Origin: Misgurnus anguillicaudatus
Lineage: Eukaryota > Chordata > Actinopteri > Cypriniformes > Cobitidae
DNA: 64,000 nt
Direction of reading: 5' to 3'
NCBI RefSeq assembly: GCF_027580225.2
Contig: NC_073361.2
Coordinates: forward strand, 29,995,001-30,059,000
Shown here: positions 32,085-46,065 of the stretch, one piece after another
Position numbering within the stretch: position 1 is the first letter of the stretch
Layout of the letters: each line of letters begins with the position of its first letter
Translations under genes and position numbers: made by a program
Notes under the pieces: model-generated
Databases searched by the model: none
The model's input: only the letters and a program-made list of their open reading frames with translations
Told to the model about the DNA's origin: nothing

Positions 32085-33925
32085 GTAAGCTGTTTAATAA
32101 ATACTTAAAATGGATGTGCACGCAGTAAATGTGATGTATTTATTAATTAATATTAGAAAAAGGTCAAAAATATTAGTGTTTTAGAGTTCTCAGTATGTTG
32201 TTGTTATTTTTATGCTATACGTTAGGTTTTTACGCATGCGTGTGATGCACTCTAGAAAAAGACGTGTCACCTTTTTTGTGCTCTTTAACACATCATTTCA
32301 TTTTAACACATTATGTGTCATTTGGTGTTGATTTTGTGATAAAATAAATAAAAGTGTTATGAGTAGGCTAGCCTAATGCAAAATGTGTTATTTCAGTAAT
32401 AAAACAGAGATGTTTAAACACTGACTGTGTTGTTCACATCCGTTTTAGAGTTTAGACTGACTTAATAACCATCAAACTTTTAGGTTAAATATTAATATAG
32501 TTTAAAAATACATATTATTATACAATTTATGCAGTTGTAATTTAACTTTGCTTTTACTAGTGTAAATGTTTGTGTCCTGTAATACGACAAATTCTTATAA
32601 TTTTTCTCAAGAAGGCAATAAATGCTTATAAAAGTATGCAAAAAAATGTTCTTGTCAGATACACATACAATTATTTTGGTAAGTGAGAATTGCCAGACTT
32701 CTACAAAATGCACTTTAGTAAGTACAGGGCGATAACAATTAGGAAGTTACAATTATTGTTATTGCAATTAAAATGTTGGTAGTCACCAATGCAAATAAAT
32801 GCAAAAAACATTGCATCAGATTAACTATAAAAAATAAGAGAAATATTACATGTTCATTTAATTACTTTTTAAATAGCAACTGTTGGCACCATATGATTAC
32901 CATGGTACAGGAAATATTTTTTGCCCCTTAAAACACAGATTTAATATTTAGCTAAAATTTTCTCACATGCATATATTTGGTGCATTATTTTCAGTTTTTG
33001 ACATTTTATTTGTCTTAAGATTTCTTATTGATTTCTTTAGTTGATCTTGCTGTGTCAAGCAAGTAAATATCCATATGTAAAGCAGAAGATAAAGCTCATG
33101 CAGAGTTTGTGTAATAATCCTTATATTAATCTTGATCAGAATGTTAATATTTTTAATTTTTTAACTTTTTTTAAACTTTTTTTTTTAAATATTTAAACAA
33201 AATACCACTAGTACCATATGTGGAATAATAATCAATTTAAACCAACACCTGACCCATGCATGTCTGTTTCCGTGCATAAGTTTGCACCTGTTACTGTTGA
33301 TAATAAGTGTGCAGGACAAAGCCTGTTTTTTTTCTCACCTCTGCAAGTCTTCAAGCTCTGCAGCGTCTTCAGTGTAATTCAGTTCTCAGTGGGTTGTGTT
33401 TGCAGCTCTCTGGTCTTTGGGGGCCAGTGCCACTTTTATAGGTTGATCTGCCTGTCACCCTATTTGTAGATTGACGTTTGTGCTTGATTGACTTTGGTTT
33501 GGTCCCACATTTCACACCAAAACATATAGAGAACAAAGAATGTGATAAACATCTTTGAAGGCGTGTTTAAGAGCAACACCCCTGACTGCAACACCCCAAG
33601 AAACTTGTGAAATCATCATATATATTAATATAGGCCTATTGTGTCTTTTTGATGTTGCAAGTTGTGTTGCTGTTTATTTTGGTATTTTAAGAAATCAGGC
33701 TGCTCTAGTTTTCTGATAGAAATCTTTATAAAGTGTTACATACAATAAAAAAACACACACGCGCGCAAAGAAACATAATACTGTATGATAAACATTTTTA
33801 AAAATGCTTTTAATTAAATGACCCAATTTGTTGTTAGATTAAATAACATTTAGCTGAAGACTGTTACCTGTTTGTTTGGTAATGTAAAGTGTGAGTGACA
33901 GGTATTTTAAGTGTGATATCTAAGG
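32085..33925. other. Intergenic DNA, no gene seen
   Basis: AT-rich sequence with homopolymer T runs. No exon with convincing splice sites, no clear transposon ends. Confidence 0.35.
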
Positions 33926-34402
<477 letters not shown>

Positions 34403-35507
34403 TGAAATCACAAAATATGTTTGTTTATCTGGTTCTGATCCCTGGGTCCGTCTAATGAGTTCAACAGAAAGTCAAACTGGTTTCCCTTGGTGCAGAGACC
34501 ATGCACGGGTTGTATTGTGGTTAAATGTAGGTTTTAATCAGAGGAATCTGAGGTCGACTCTACTCGGGCGTATGAGTGTGGGATAAAAACATCATCTGTG
34601 AGCTAGTATGTGACAAGAAATTGCACACTTTGCAGAACATTGTAAAGCATTGTGCATGAAAAAAATCTCATGTGACATTCTACAGATACAATAAAAAAAA
34701 TGCTTGACTGTAATGCAGTGGGTCTCGCCCCAGCGATGGGCCTTCAAGCTTAGGGTTGCACAAAAGTGTATATTGTGCACCAATATCACAATGTGTGCAT
34801 CCGCTATAGTCACATCGAAGAATGTGCAAAAGCAAGGCAAACGCATATATCAGGTAAAACATATATTGCAGTGTCAGTTTGTGCAAAATCGTACCTTTAA
34901 GAAATATCTTGCTTTTGTGCTGATTTAGCTAATTAATGTGTGTTTTATCGTACAAGCTAGCGTCTCAGATGTGTTTATTGAGATCAGTTGAATAGTGAAA
35001 ACTAAAGTGTGCAATTCGAAAGATTCTCAGATGGCACATCCTCTCTCTCTCACCATCTACCCATACTCTCTGTTTCCCACCCTTTTGCTGTTTTGTTTTG
35101 AGTGGTTTGTGGTTGGCAGGACGTTGATGGGTACAATGTTTACTTGATGCATGCTGTAGTACACAGTTCAGCACACACACATGCACATTTGACCTGATTC
35201 ACCTTCATCGCTCTGTGCTTCGCTTGAAAGGCAGCCAGTATCTAACCAAAAATGCTTGCCAACCGCAAAAATGCGGTGAATTGAGAAAACTTTGAATTGT
35301 AACATTTTTGTAGTGTTCAATGACAAAACCTACTGTAGTGAGTACATGAAAAGCATTTTAAGACATCATAGATGTGCACTCATAAGATGCAATCTAAGGC
35401 AGTTTCACATTTATCATTTGCGGTTAAGACAATCCCACAATGCACTGTGCGAAGCTCAGAAGAAAATCTTTACCCAGATTGTATTGTAAGAGATTAAAGT
35501 AACAGTA
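34403..35507. other. Intergenic DNA, no gene seen
   Basis: Mixed sequence with cagatggcacatcctctctc near 35025. I see no exon structure, inverted-repeat pair or RNA gene. Confidence 0.3.
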
Positions 35508-35690
35508 CACACTGTAAAAACATGCAATCTTTGTCAAATCAACATATTTTTATGCTAAAAAAAAATAAGATAAACAACTTTAAGTAGTTTTTATAAGTTA
35601 TGTCAACTATTCACAGGTCAAGACTTAAAATAGTGCATTCAGTTGACTTGCAAAACCAAGTTGTTTTAACTTCATGCTGCATTTTCTGGA
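35508..35690. mobile_element. Palindromic MITE (cactg...gcagcat type)
   Basis: The left end cactgtaaaaacatgcaatc and the interior gtcaaatcaacatatttt match the family at 2969-3150. The right half (caaaaccaagttgttttaac, ttcatgctgcattttctgga) is the inverted arm with an eroded end. Confidence 0.55.
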
Positions 35691-35754
35691 CTCACTATGT
35701 AGGTGATTTTTTCATTGCTTTACTTTTGTCTGATGCTGGATCAAAATAGTTACT

Positions 35755-35961
35755 GCGTTTCCCAACAGGGTTTAGATTAATCCAGGACTAGGCCTTAGTT
35801 ATTTTAGAACATTTAAGTAGTTTTTACAAACATACCTACAAAAAAGCATTACTGATGTGCATTTTGAGCGCTGATGTATATAAAGTGTAAGATTTTTTTT
35901 TTTAAATTAGCAGCTCAAACATGCACTTTAATCTGGGACTAAGCCCTGTCTGGGAAACCGC
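35755..35961. mobile_element. MITE with gcgtttcccaRacaggg ends
   Basis: The left end gcgtttcccaacagggttta, followed by atccaggactaggcc, pairs with the right end gggactaagccctgtctgggaaaccgc. It is related to 1239-1454. Confidence 0.65.
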
Positions 35962-37346
35962 CCATAGAATTATTAGTTTTAACCAGCACTTGGATAGCTT
36001 TCTAGCTTTATAATACAAATTCAAAGCACTGTGGAATTGCTTGTCAAATGTCTGACAACTTACAGGTTGCCAAGTTAAGCAAAATTAACAGATAAGCAGA
36101 ATTACCCACCAGTGTGCAAAAAAACACATTTGGTGGGTGACAATTTCACACTTTTCTATCTCAGACAGCAGATGCCATAGGAAGATTGTGTTTTGAGATC
36201 ATCACTATCGCACTGTGTTTCGCTTTGTTGGTACTTCTTAATTTAAATTTTTAGGCAGGCAGACAGTTGGATGCATATGAATGGACATGCTTGCACTCAC
36301 ACGCGTGCACAAACACGCACACAAACACGTACACATGTACACACACACACACACACACTCCATCTTTTGCATTATGTGTTTAAATAGTTTGTTTTAAGAG
36401 TCGTTGATGCTGTGGATGTTTGTTTTGTGTGACACACAGTATGATAATTAAAAGTACACAGTTAACTCATAACCAGGAAGCAATAGCCATCATTGCACCA
36501 TCTAGGTTAACTAGGATAGCTAAGATAATCTTGGTATGAGTAACCCACTTCTCTCAAATAAAGAAACTTTCACTTTCTCCATTTTTTTCTGGATCCTTTC
36601 ATGTTGAGATTACTTAAAAAATATGTTTAACTTAATTTAATTGAGTCCATTCAATGAAAAAGTGTGTCTTGTCAGCTTTACTTAATTTTTTTTTTGCAAA
36701 TAGTATGGCATTTTATTGGCTGATGATGTTGAAGTGTATTATGGGTAATTGTTGTTCTGGCACCCTCTTGCAGAAGTGTAGCACCATTAGATGGGTACAT
36801 GAGTAATAAGTGGTCAAATATAAGTCAATGAACTTGTTCTGATATATTTTTTATAACACAAACAAACAAACAAACAAACAAACAAATATACATACGAATG
36901 AATGAATGGTTTGAAATGTAACATTTTATTTTAAATATGTTTGTGATGTATTTGGTAAGCTGTAGTTAAAATGTTTATATGATGAGTTTTGAGCAGGTGC
37001 ACTATGATTGATTGATTGATTGATTGATTCAGTGTTATTGAGTTATTAAATAGGTGATCCTTATTAAAGTGGGTGGAGTTTATAAAATGGCATTATTTAA
37101 AATTTTTGTCATCATTAATTACATTTTTTGTGTATAATTAACTCAATTGTTGTTTGTTGACTCTACTAAGAGGTTGTTAAGTTTACTTAAACTTCCTTTG
37201 GAAAAAAGAACTAAATTATTGTTTGTTAATAATTAATTTGGTTATGTTTTTTGTTGGCCAAAATAACTTGCGAGATGTCTGATATTCCATCATAAGTCAA
37301 CTGTAATAACAAGGTGTTTGGTTTTATTTATTTATTTATTTATTTA
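35962..37346. other. Intergenic DNA with simple repeats
   Basis: Contains (CA)n near 36340-36358, (CAAA)n at 36857-36886, (GATT)n at 37008-37029 and (TTTA)n at 37324-37346. No gene was found. Confidence 0.5.
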
Positions 37347-37555
37347 TACACTGAAAAAAACTGGTTCCACATAAATATTTTTCTTAAAATTATATTTTTT
37401 AAGATACTTGTTGAATCTACATAATTCAATTTTGGACACTGGTTCAACATGATTCAATCAATCTTAAAATGAAATTAACGTTAATTCATGTTAAATTATT
37501 TTAAGAAAACTTAATTTAATCATGTTAAACGGCGTTCACAAGTTTTTTTTGAGTG
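37347..37555. mobile_element. MITE with cactgaaaaaaactggttc ends
   Basis: The left tacactgaaaaaaactggtt and right ttttttttgagtgta are eroded inverted ends. The interior arms cttaaaattat...attattttaagaaaa are complementary. Confidence 0.45.
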
Positions 37556-40397
37556 TATATTTTTTAAGGCTATGTTTTAGTGGTCTATCACACTTTTACT
37601 GACAGCCAAATTTTGCTTTGTTTTAGCCTATATGTCTATATAAATAAACATCCCTGTTAAATTTGTTATGGGCGAACTGTGTCAACCTCACGGCTTTATG
37701 CACACGAGCCTCTTGTGTGCTCAAATTCATGATTTACTGCAAACAGCGAGTAACCTCACCCAAATCATGTCGTCTTGTAAATATAGCCGCATGGTTTAAA
37801 CATCCCCTGATGGCACGAATGGGAGCGGATGCAGAAAAAACTGCTTCAGTAAACAAAATCAAAAGGGAGAGTCTGCTGATGAATGCAATTAAACTGTGAA
37901 TTATATTTGTTTTTTAATGTTGTAGTTCCTTGCAATTAAATCATGAATTAATATGTTTTTATTATTTTTTTGTGATTCTGCTGCTATGACCAAAAACTTT
38001 TTTTTTCTTCGTGATTTTACTTTAAAATAAATGTCTATTAGATTTAAAAAAAAATTATATTTTGATCTTAATGCAATTATATTGCATTTCTTGCATTGGA
38101 TATCCGTCATCACTAAATGCTATATTAGACATAAACGACTTTTCTATAAAGATATCTTTAAACTGTTTAAATTAAATAAAAAATTTTTACTCTGTAAACC
38201 TGAACAGTACAATCCTCATTTAAAATGAGTGAACTGTACTCAAACCTTTGAAAACGTTTATTCAACTTAAAAATTTTATGTGTGTTCAATAATTTCACCA
38301 CTACGAGTAAATAAAATGAGTCAAAGATCGTAGCTTATAGCTTTTTATTTCCAAACAGAGTCATTACAATACAACAGCTTCACTTTTAAAACAATGCAAA
38401 TCATTGCAAACGTTTAGTGGTGATGAGTTATATGGCTAAGAAGGAGTCTGGCACTAAATGCAAATTTACGTCAGTTTAAAGTTAAATCAGCACCATTGGT
38501 TGGGGAGGATTTGCAGTTCCCAGCATGAGTCTGCACTACGAGCATTTTTTATATTAAGTGATGTGGTTTTCAGTAAAGAAAAAGACTCAATAGTGTTAAA
38601 CATTCATTTATGCTGGAGATTTGAAAAAGTTTGCAATATTTTTGAGTTTTGTGGTTACCATTGTAAGTGTAGTGCCTGTGATTAGTTAACTCTTTCCGAT
38701 AAACTCTTTCTGATAAAAGTTATACACGTGAAAGTAAGAGCACTGAGCTCAATCTCTTCACAATCTCTGCAGTCTCTTCACACTTACGCTGGTCTTAATG
38801 GATCACATAATGTGTGACACCAACAAAAAATATATGCTAAACACTTGTTTTAAGTATGGTGTACATAAATATTAAATAAAATGAAATGTAACCTTTTAAG
38901 TTTTAATTAATTTTAATTTTATAAATGAAGAGATTCGTTGCTAAACGAGATAATTTTTTAATTTTTCAGAAATCTCGTTTTTTGTTGTGCATTGCAGTTA
39001 ATATCAATTCAACTGCAGTTGGTTTGTTTTGATTTAAACTTTTATAACTTAAAAAATTAAGCTAAGTAGCACCATAAAACAAAATAATAACATGATAACA
39101 TAATAATAAACATGTTTTGACAAAAAATTTAAAAACGGAGTTTTGCAACGAAACTCTTCAAATATTCTTTAATTAAAAAAATTGAGTTGTTTACTTAAAC
39201 ATTCAATGTAATTAATAAAGCAAGATCAAACAACAGATTTAGGAATGTGTTTGTACTCAAAATAATAAAGTATAATTTACCCTATGTGTGTTAACATGCC
39301 CATCAAAAAAAAAAAAATGCAGGAAAATTGGAAAATGTTTTTTTCTCATAAAATACATTTGTCTTTTTGCATTGAGCTTAATACAAATTATTGACTTTGA
39401 CCAAGCAACTGTACACAAGTACATTAAACAACAACCTATTTTTCACTTTTTTTCTTTACCAAGAACACGAAAAAAAAAATTATTAATTAAATTTACTCAT
39501 TTTTTTAAGGTAAGTGGTTTAAAAAAAATTCTTTGTTTTAAATTGATTGCAACCACTTGCCTTAAAAAAATTAGTAAATTGAATGAATATTTTTTTTTCA
39601 AGAAAGCACAGCATTTAAACTTATATGCTGCCCTCAGCAACGTCAGTAACACATGGTAGCGTATAGGACAGACAGCAATACAGGACATGTGCGTTTCTGT
39701 AATATGTTCAGTGTCTTTCCATAGACGATAGTAAAACTCTATCACACCTACTAACCACGAGTTATGAGGCAGCACACACTGAGATTGTGGGTAAAACCAA
39801 TTTCTACTGAAATAAATGACTAAACTCGTGACTCACAAAGAAACAAAATAAAGGTGGTCTGAATGATATGTTTATTTGTCTTTCAAAATTGCTAAGAGGT
39901 TTTTCACAGACTAAAGATTACTGTACGGATCAAGGTTCACCCATCACGCTACAGTTTTCATGCAGACAGTTCATGTCTTCAGATCTGAGGATCAACCATA
40001 AAATACCTAAATCTGTATTTTGCATAATAATGTAAATGAAAACAGGTCTAACATTTAAATGTACTTACTGTGTTTTGAGCATCATGTTGAAAAGGCATTT
40101 GAAAGCCATAATTATAGATTTTAGATATAATTTCCACAGTCCGCAGAGAAAACTACTTTACAGAGACTTATCAGGACAGGATGTCAATACTTTTGTCTTT
40201 AACATAAACACCAGGAACTGGAGCTCCTAAATGCCCCTCATCCAACATTATCCAGTAGGAAAGAATGGGTTTGGTATTTTCTTTAGCCACGCTTATCTCC
40301 TTGTGTAGTTTTTCACCCAATAACTTAAGCCACTCTTCAACCACCTTCATTATTCACTTAAGACCTCTCTATTTATTTTTCTCAGTTTGTATCAGTA
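37556..40397. other. Upstream region of the ramp2-type gene, no exon seen
   Basis: AT-rich sequence with a fragment of the cactgaaaaaaatg MITE at 39456-39602 (ttaaggtaagtggtttaaaa and cttgccttaaaaaaattag arms). Short open frames around 37663 and 38458 have no recognisable domain or splice context. The promoter of the gene starting at 40398 was not identified. Confidence 0.35.
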
Positions 40398-42237
40398 ATG
40401 CTTTTTGGTCTTTCTGGATTATTTTTGCTTTTGCTGGATGCATCTTTAATATGTGGTAGGATATATATAATATGTGGTGGTATCATTCATAGATAGGCTG
40501 TGTGTATAGAAACATTTACAACATCTTTCCTTGTTTATAGAGTTTTACTTTATGATGATAATTATTATATAGTAGACAAGAAATCATCTTACAAACCTCT
40601 CCATAAACTATTATACACTCAAAAATAATCTGTTAATATAGGGCATAATGTACTGTATTTATATTAAGGTATTTTTTAAAGGTATTGTTTTACAGCTGTT
40701 TTATTTCTAATTTGTATTTCTATGAGTTGTGTTTTAAGGGTTAATGGAAATGTCCGTATTAACAGATATTTTTTTAGAGTGTTACTTTGTAAGTCGCTTT
40801 GGAAAAAAGCATACAGGCTATGCTTAAATATTAAATCGAATCAGATTCGCTATTGTTGCATTGAACTACCAACAAATATCAGAATGAATGAATATATGAT
40901 TGATTTTGTTGATCTTCTCTACAGGTCAGAACACAACACATGAAAACAAAACAGCATTTGAAGGTAGGAAGTGAAATTTGTTCAGTGAAATTACGTAAAG
41001 ACGGGTCTCTGTGATCTCATACTGTATGTGTCAGAACAGACTTTCAGAACATTGTCTCAAATTGTGGTTAGATTTGTCAAGATACAAAAGTTTGCAGATA
41101 TATTAATATGAACTTTTTCATTTGTCCCAAATCACCGATTCATTTCACCCCAGATCATATCTGGTCGATGCTTTTCACATTAATTTAATCGTTTTTAAAT
41201 TTAAAGAAATAGTTTACCAGAAAATGAAAATATTCATATTATCAATATTTTACTTAAACTTAAGCCATCCTAGGTGTATATGATTTTCTCTTTTACCCAA
41301 ACAGAGTGAGAGTTATAATAAATAGTATCCTGGCTCTTTTCAGCTTTATAATGGCATTGAATAGTGCATTTTTAAAGCTCCAAAAAGTGCATCCATCCAT
41401 CAAAAACTTATTCATACAGTTATCAAATGTTTTCTGAGATCTAGCAATGGGTTTATGTAAGGAAACACTCATCACTTAACCTCAGAAGACATTTATTAAC
41501 TGTAGGAAATAAGTTTTGATGGATGTGCTGTATTTGAGCTTAAAAAATGGGGCACTATCCAATACTATTATAAAGCTGTATAAGAAAAGCATATGGGCTA
41601 ATGACTTGGGGTAAAAATGACCTCAGAAATTAAAAGAGTAATTAAAAGATTACAAAATATATACATTTTTAACGATACAAATAATATAGCATTTTTTTGT
41701 TTACTTCCCATCTATACATTAATGCTGTGTTTTGGGAGATATGAAGTACTTTTGTACTGGTTTACCACACAATTCCTCAACTACACCATTAGCTTGCCTG
41801 TAAAATATCAGATGTTTATGAACAATTCACATAAATTATGATCTAAATTTGATTTAAATTGTTTTTAGATATTGATCTAGATGTTATATGTTGAATTCAA
41901 CCATTTGGTGTTTAGAAAAAAAAACATAAAAGAACTACAGTTTAGAAAAAAAAATCATTTTGACCAGCAGATGCCCATAGAGACCCATTCATTTTACTGG
42001 ATGTGGCCAACTGCTTACATCACTACTTTAGAGATACATTTTGTGAATGTATGTTAATATAAATATTAGAAATGACATATTATTTCAAATAGTATATTTT
42101 TTTGTAGTTTTTGATGCATTTTGAAATTTGACTAAATGCAAGTGTGTGTGTCTGTGTGTGTCCATGTGTGTGTGCGTGCGCCTGCGTGTTTGTGACTTTG
42201 TCTTTTTGTGTGTCTTTATGTGTGTAAGTTTTATTGT

Positions 42238-42273
<36 letters not shown>

Positions 42274-45200
42274 TGATTAAGCACGTCTTTTCTATATTGC
42301 ATTTGTGCTCTAGTACCAGGCCTACCTTTCTGTGTTAAATTTTCAGACTTATTCTGGATGCATTTTTTACACCTCTTTAGAAGGACTGAATCAAGCCCAG
42401 TTTTTTATATGAATCTTGACAGATAATCTGGAAAAGTCACAAAATCTTATTTCCACTGAGATGAAGGGAACCATGTTTTTAAACTAAAGAAAGGTGGCTT
42501 GGCCCCAAGGGATTTATTAGGGTTAACTGTATGTCAAAAATTTCAGTTTCTCTTATGGAAATTTAGAAAAAACAACTGAGACAAAGTTGTCATTTACATA
42601 AAACAACTGGAAACTTTTGAAAGAGCAACCTAAGCAAAATCCCAAGTGTTTTACCAATGTTAATAATTAAACAGAATTTATCTTCCTGTACAAACAATTT
42701 TTAATGGCATGCTAATCTTCCTATACTGTATGTTGTCTTTATTTTTATTAAAGATGACTCTAAAGTAAAAAAAAATTTTTTGCATTGATATTCTTTCAGA
42801 TGGTAACAGCACATATGAAGATCAAGGTAAGAAGAGAGCTGTAAAGTCATTCAATCATTATACTTGTATGTCAATTATTAAACTTTTTTCTGTGCTTCTC
42901 AGAGAACTTTCAAAATCAAGAACGTTACCACCTCTATAAACACTGTTTTGAAGAAGCCTTGAGGCAGTATGGTCAGTTTTAAAGCTGGGCTAAATTCAAT
43001 GAGAGCATGATTTTACTCGGAGAAGAGAACTGGTGCAATGTCAAGATGATCGTGAGGTAAGCCAGAGCATCTCTTCATGTGCGGCTTTACTTAGAATAAG
43101 AAACTTCTAAAGAAGTATCATTTCCGTCGAACCCTGCTGGTGCACCTTGAGCGATCAGATGTTTCTAGCAGAACATGTTAGTTCCCAAAGCTAGATTTAG
43201 ACATTTTAATGTTGCATATTTTTAATAATATGCATATTTTTTAAAGTTGGGATTTGATGAATTACGTATTACGCCACACAATAAAAGCAACTAAAGGCTA
43301 CAGTAGTAGTTAGCAATGTCTGTGCAAAAAGTTTGGTATGCTAAGAGATGCGATACTAGATTCATACTTGATGCACAAAGACGGGAAATGGGCAGAGGAA
43401 ACAAAGGAAGGATGTGAGGGAATAATCGGAGGTATACTTGACCTCCTGGCAGTGAGAAAACCCATTAAACACTGAGAGACATTTCCCCTGGAGAATAACA
43501 CTTGTGCATGCTGTTTTATTTTACATTTATGTGTTTAATTATTTTCACTTTAATTGCAGATTTACAAAAACAAGTTTTATTCACATACAACCATTAGTTA
43601 AACTTAATAGACGTGTGCTTGCTGTGCTGTTTCAGACATTTTTTTAAGCTTTCTGTGAAAATAAGATTGATTGCAATGGCACTACTCTGTACTGTATAGA
43701 CGTTTTGCATGTTTGCAAACAAAGATGACGTTTTTTGTGGGCGGAGCCCAACTGGTGGCAGAAAGTGTTTTAGCGTTAAACTGTGATTTTTATGGATCCA
43801 CCCAGTGTTCTGTAGAAGTCTGTTTCCCATATAAGTGTAATGTTTCTTATAACGTTTTCACCAAGCCACGTTTATTTTTTAAATAAATAAAAGTTTAAAT
43901 GGCTTGCCTACTGATATGTGTGCATGTATGTAATGTATATGTATTGTTTTTTATTGGTAAATCAATTATTTTCACAATATGAATCGCTGAAGTACTTTTA
44001 AGAGCAATACTATCATGTATTCTGTATAATATCATTTTTTAAATATTTTATCATTTCGTTTTCAATTTCTTCCTTATATTTATAGCTTACGTGTTTGTTC
44101 TAAAACGATTATGTTTACATATAATGAATTTGTATAGGCCTGTTTATATATTATTAACACTTTACATCGTGTGTGCTATGTTTATATATTTATTAGTAAA
44201 CACCATAATTTAGAACAAACAGGAAGAAGACATAATGGTAATTTTATTGATATTATGGACTCATTTAAATCTTTAATCTTTTTAAATAAATTATAAACGA
44301 CGCTATAAGAGACACATAGAGGGAACAAACTTCGACAGAACACCGGATATCTTCTCTAATTATTTTCTATTGAAATTATTAAAAGATTTTCAGATTATTT
44401 CATCACTCCAGGCTGTCCGGTTGAGGGCTTTTATTGCAACCATAAACACCTACGTTTATCTTCAAATGGTGTCTTCGACAACGGTATGCTATAAAAATGG
44501 TCATCTATTTTGGCATTCCTATTCTGACACTCAACAGCACAAGAAGACGTTTTCTAGTGAGTTATATTGTTCATTTCACTCGTGTTTCATTCATTTCCAC
44601 TGTTTTTCTGCCACCACATGCGTGCGTGACGTAACTGTGACGTCGACTCGCAAAAGGTCTATATGTACACTTGCAGTTGCAATTCAAATATGCGTCTCAA
44701 ACTGTGAGCTATTATAAAAATGTGCATGCATTTGAATTGTTACATTCGTGGCAAATTTTCAAATAGATAGATATAAATAACATGTAAATTTCAGTGGGAA
44801 CATATGAAACTGCTGAGTAGAAGTGAAAAACATTGTGTAGTCCTCTCATATCAATACTCATATTACTATAGAGGCCTGTATATTTCTAACTGTGTCACAT
44901 TTATAATACATCTATAAGACGGTTAGTGGCAAAGGTTGAAGGTTTATATAAATCAGAAAACATTGAGACAGCAAAGGAACTGAATATTTGACTCCTCCTA
45001 AAACCAAGTGAATCACTCGCTCAGGAATCTAAAAGTATTGTTTTCAATACATGGGCGTAAATTTAATGGAAGCAATTTTTTTGAAGGGGACAAAAATGAT
45101 ACAGGCAAAATTGTATCTACTTGTACAGAGAAAAGCCTAATGTTCTTCAAAACCATATATTTATGTAATGTTTTTGAAGCTATTTAAGCCTCCAAAATAT

Positions 45201-46065
45201 AATTTACATTATTGTTGGCTGCGTATTTTATAATCACTGGCATACTCGTGTTATGACAATTTTATTAATAACTCAGCATCATCTGTATGAAAGCGATAAG
45301 AATCACTTCATCCGATCAGGTGCGGTGGGTCTAGAATCCCCCAAACCTTAATCAATTTCCGTCTATGTTTCCATATGTACACACATATTGCATGATCTTG
45401 TGGCTTTGCATACATTTGCCTCATGCAGTTTATCTGACATGCATATTTCCTTTGTATCAGCATTTAAACAATGCATGCAAATAAAAGTGATAATAAGAGT
45501 GATATCAGCGGGCACAAATCATTCTTTGTAAATTTCCGCTACCTGTTTGTGGTTGTTGTTAATCTGTATAATCATTTTCAAAGATTTTTGAGAATGACTA
45601 CTTGGCAACAGGCTATAAGAAACTTAATTCAAAGAAATGGAAATTGAAAAAAACTTTATTTCCTATTGGCTAGTTGTTGTTTTAGTAAATCAATTCAAGC
45701 AAAGGTATACTCTTAGAGGATGTTGTTGGATTATTAAAGTAAGTCCTGCTTTAAGTAAGAGTTTTTGGCATTCTGTGTGTTTTCTTTTGTCACATCAATA
45801 ACTTTGACTTTTTCTCCTTTCCAGAAGTTACCATGAGTTAACTGACTGTTTGGAGACCTCGTCCAGGATTTGTAGGTGTTATTACCCAAATCATGTCGTG
45901 GAGCAGTTGTTTGTAATGATACATAAGCAATACTTCCATTCGTGCAGCGATGAGGAGTTACCCGACGCCCCGGCAGGAGTGGTGCTCACTGCGACCCTGT
46001 TACCCATCGTTCTCATTCCCTTCATGGTGTACATTGTGGTCTTGAAGAGCAGTTTAAGAGACTGA
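40398..46065 (+). CDS. ramp2: Receptor activity-modifying protein (RAMP2 type), with an in-frame stop
   Basis: RAMPs are single-pass partners that carry the calcitonin receptor-like receptor to the surface and set its adrenomedullin/CGRP specificity. I join five exons, all with GT-AG borders and matching phase: 40398-40455, 40925-40963, 42800-42826, 42903-43056, 45825-46065 (172 residues). Residues 1-19 are a signal peptide (MLFGLSGLFLLLLDASLIC). NTT, NKT and NST sequons follow. Residues 56-133 are the RAMP three-helix domain, with WC at 85-86, RSYHELTDC ending at 101, CYYPN at 111-115, and FHSC ending at 133. About 144-166 are the membrane segment (PIVLIPF), then KSSLRD. Cysteine spacings equal those of RAMP1 (x14, x9, x21). 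Codon 68 is TAA (42980-42982), and residue 69, where RAMP1 has a cysteine, is Ser. Taken literally the product would be only a 67-residue secreted peptide. It is a pseudogene, a null allele or a sequence error. Confidence 0.82.
43057..45824 (+). other. Intron 4 of the ramp2-type gene
   Basis: 2.8 kb between donor ag|gtaagc at 43057 and acceptor tttccag at 45824. It is AT-rich, with a few open frames (around 43671 and 44370) that show no known domain. No nested gene or well-ended transposon was recognised. Confidence 0.6.

Noticed and set aside
42968..42984. Alternative donor tatg|gtcagt that would splice out the RAMP stop codon
   Set aside because: The resulting phase does not match the next exon, and the region after it contains the conserved ENWC motif, which would be lost.
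44370..44717. 115-codon frame inside ramp2 intron 4
   Set aside because: No domain or repeat family recognised, and no supporting splice sites.
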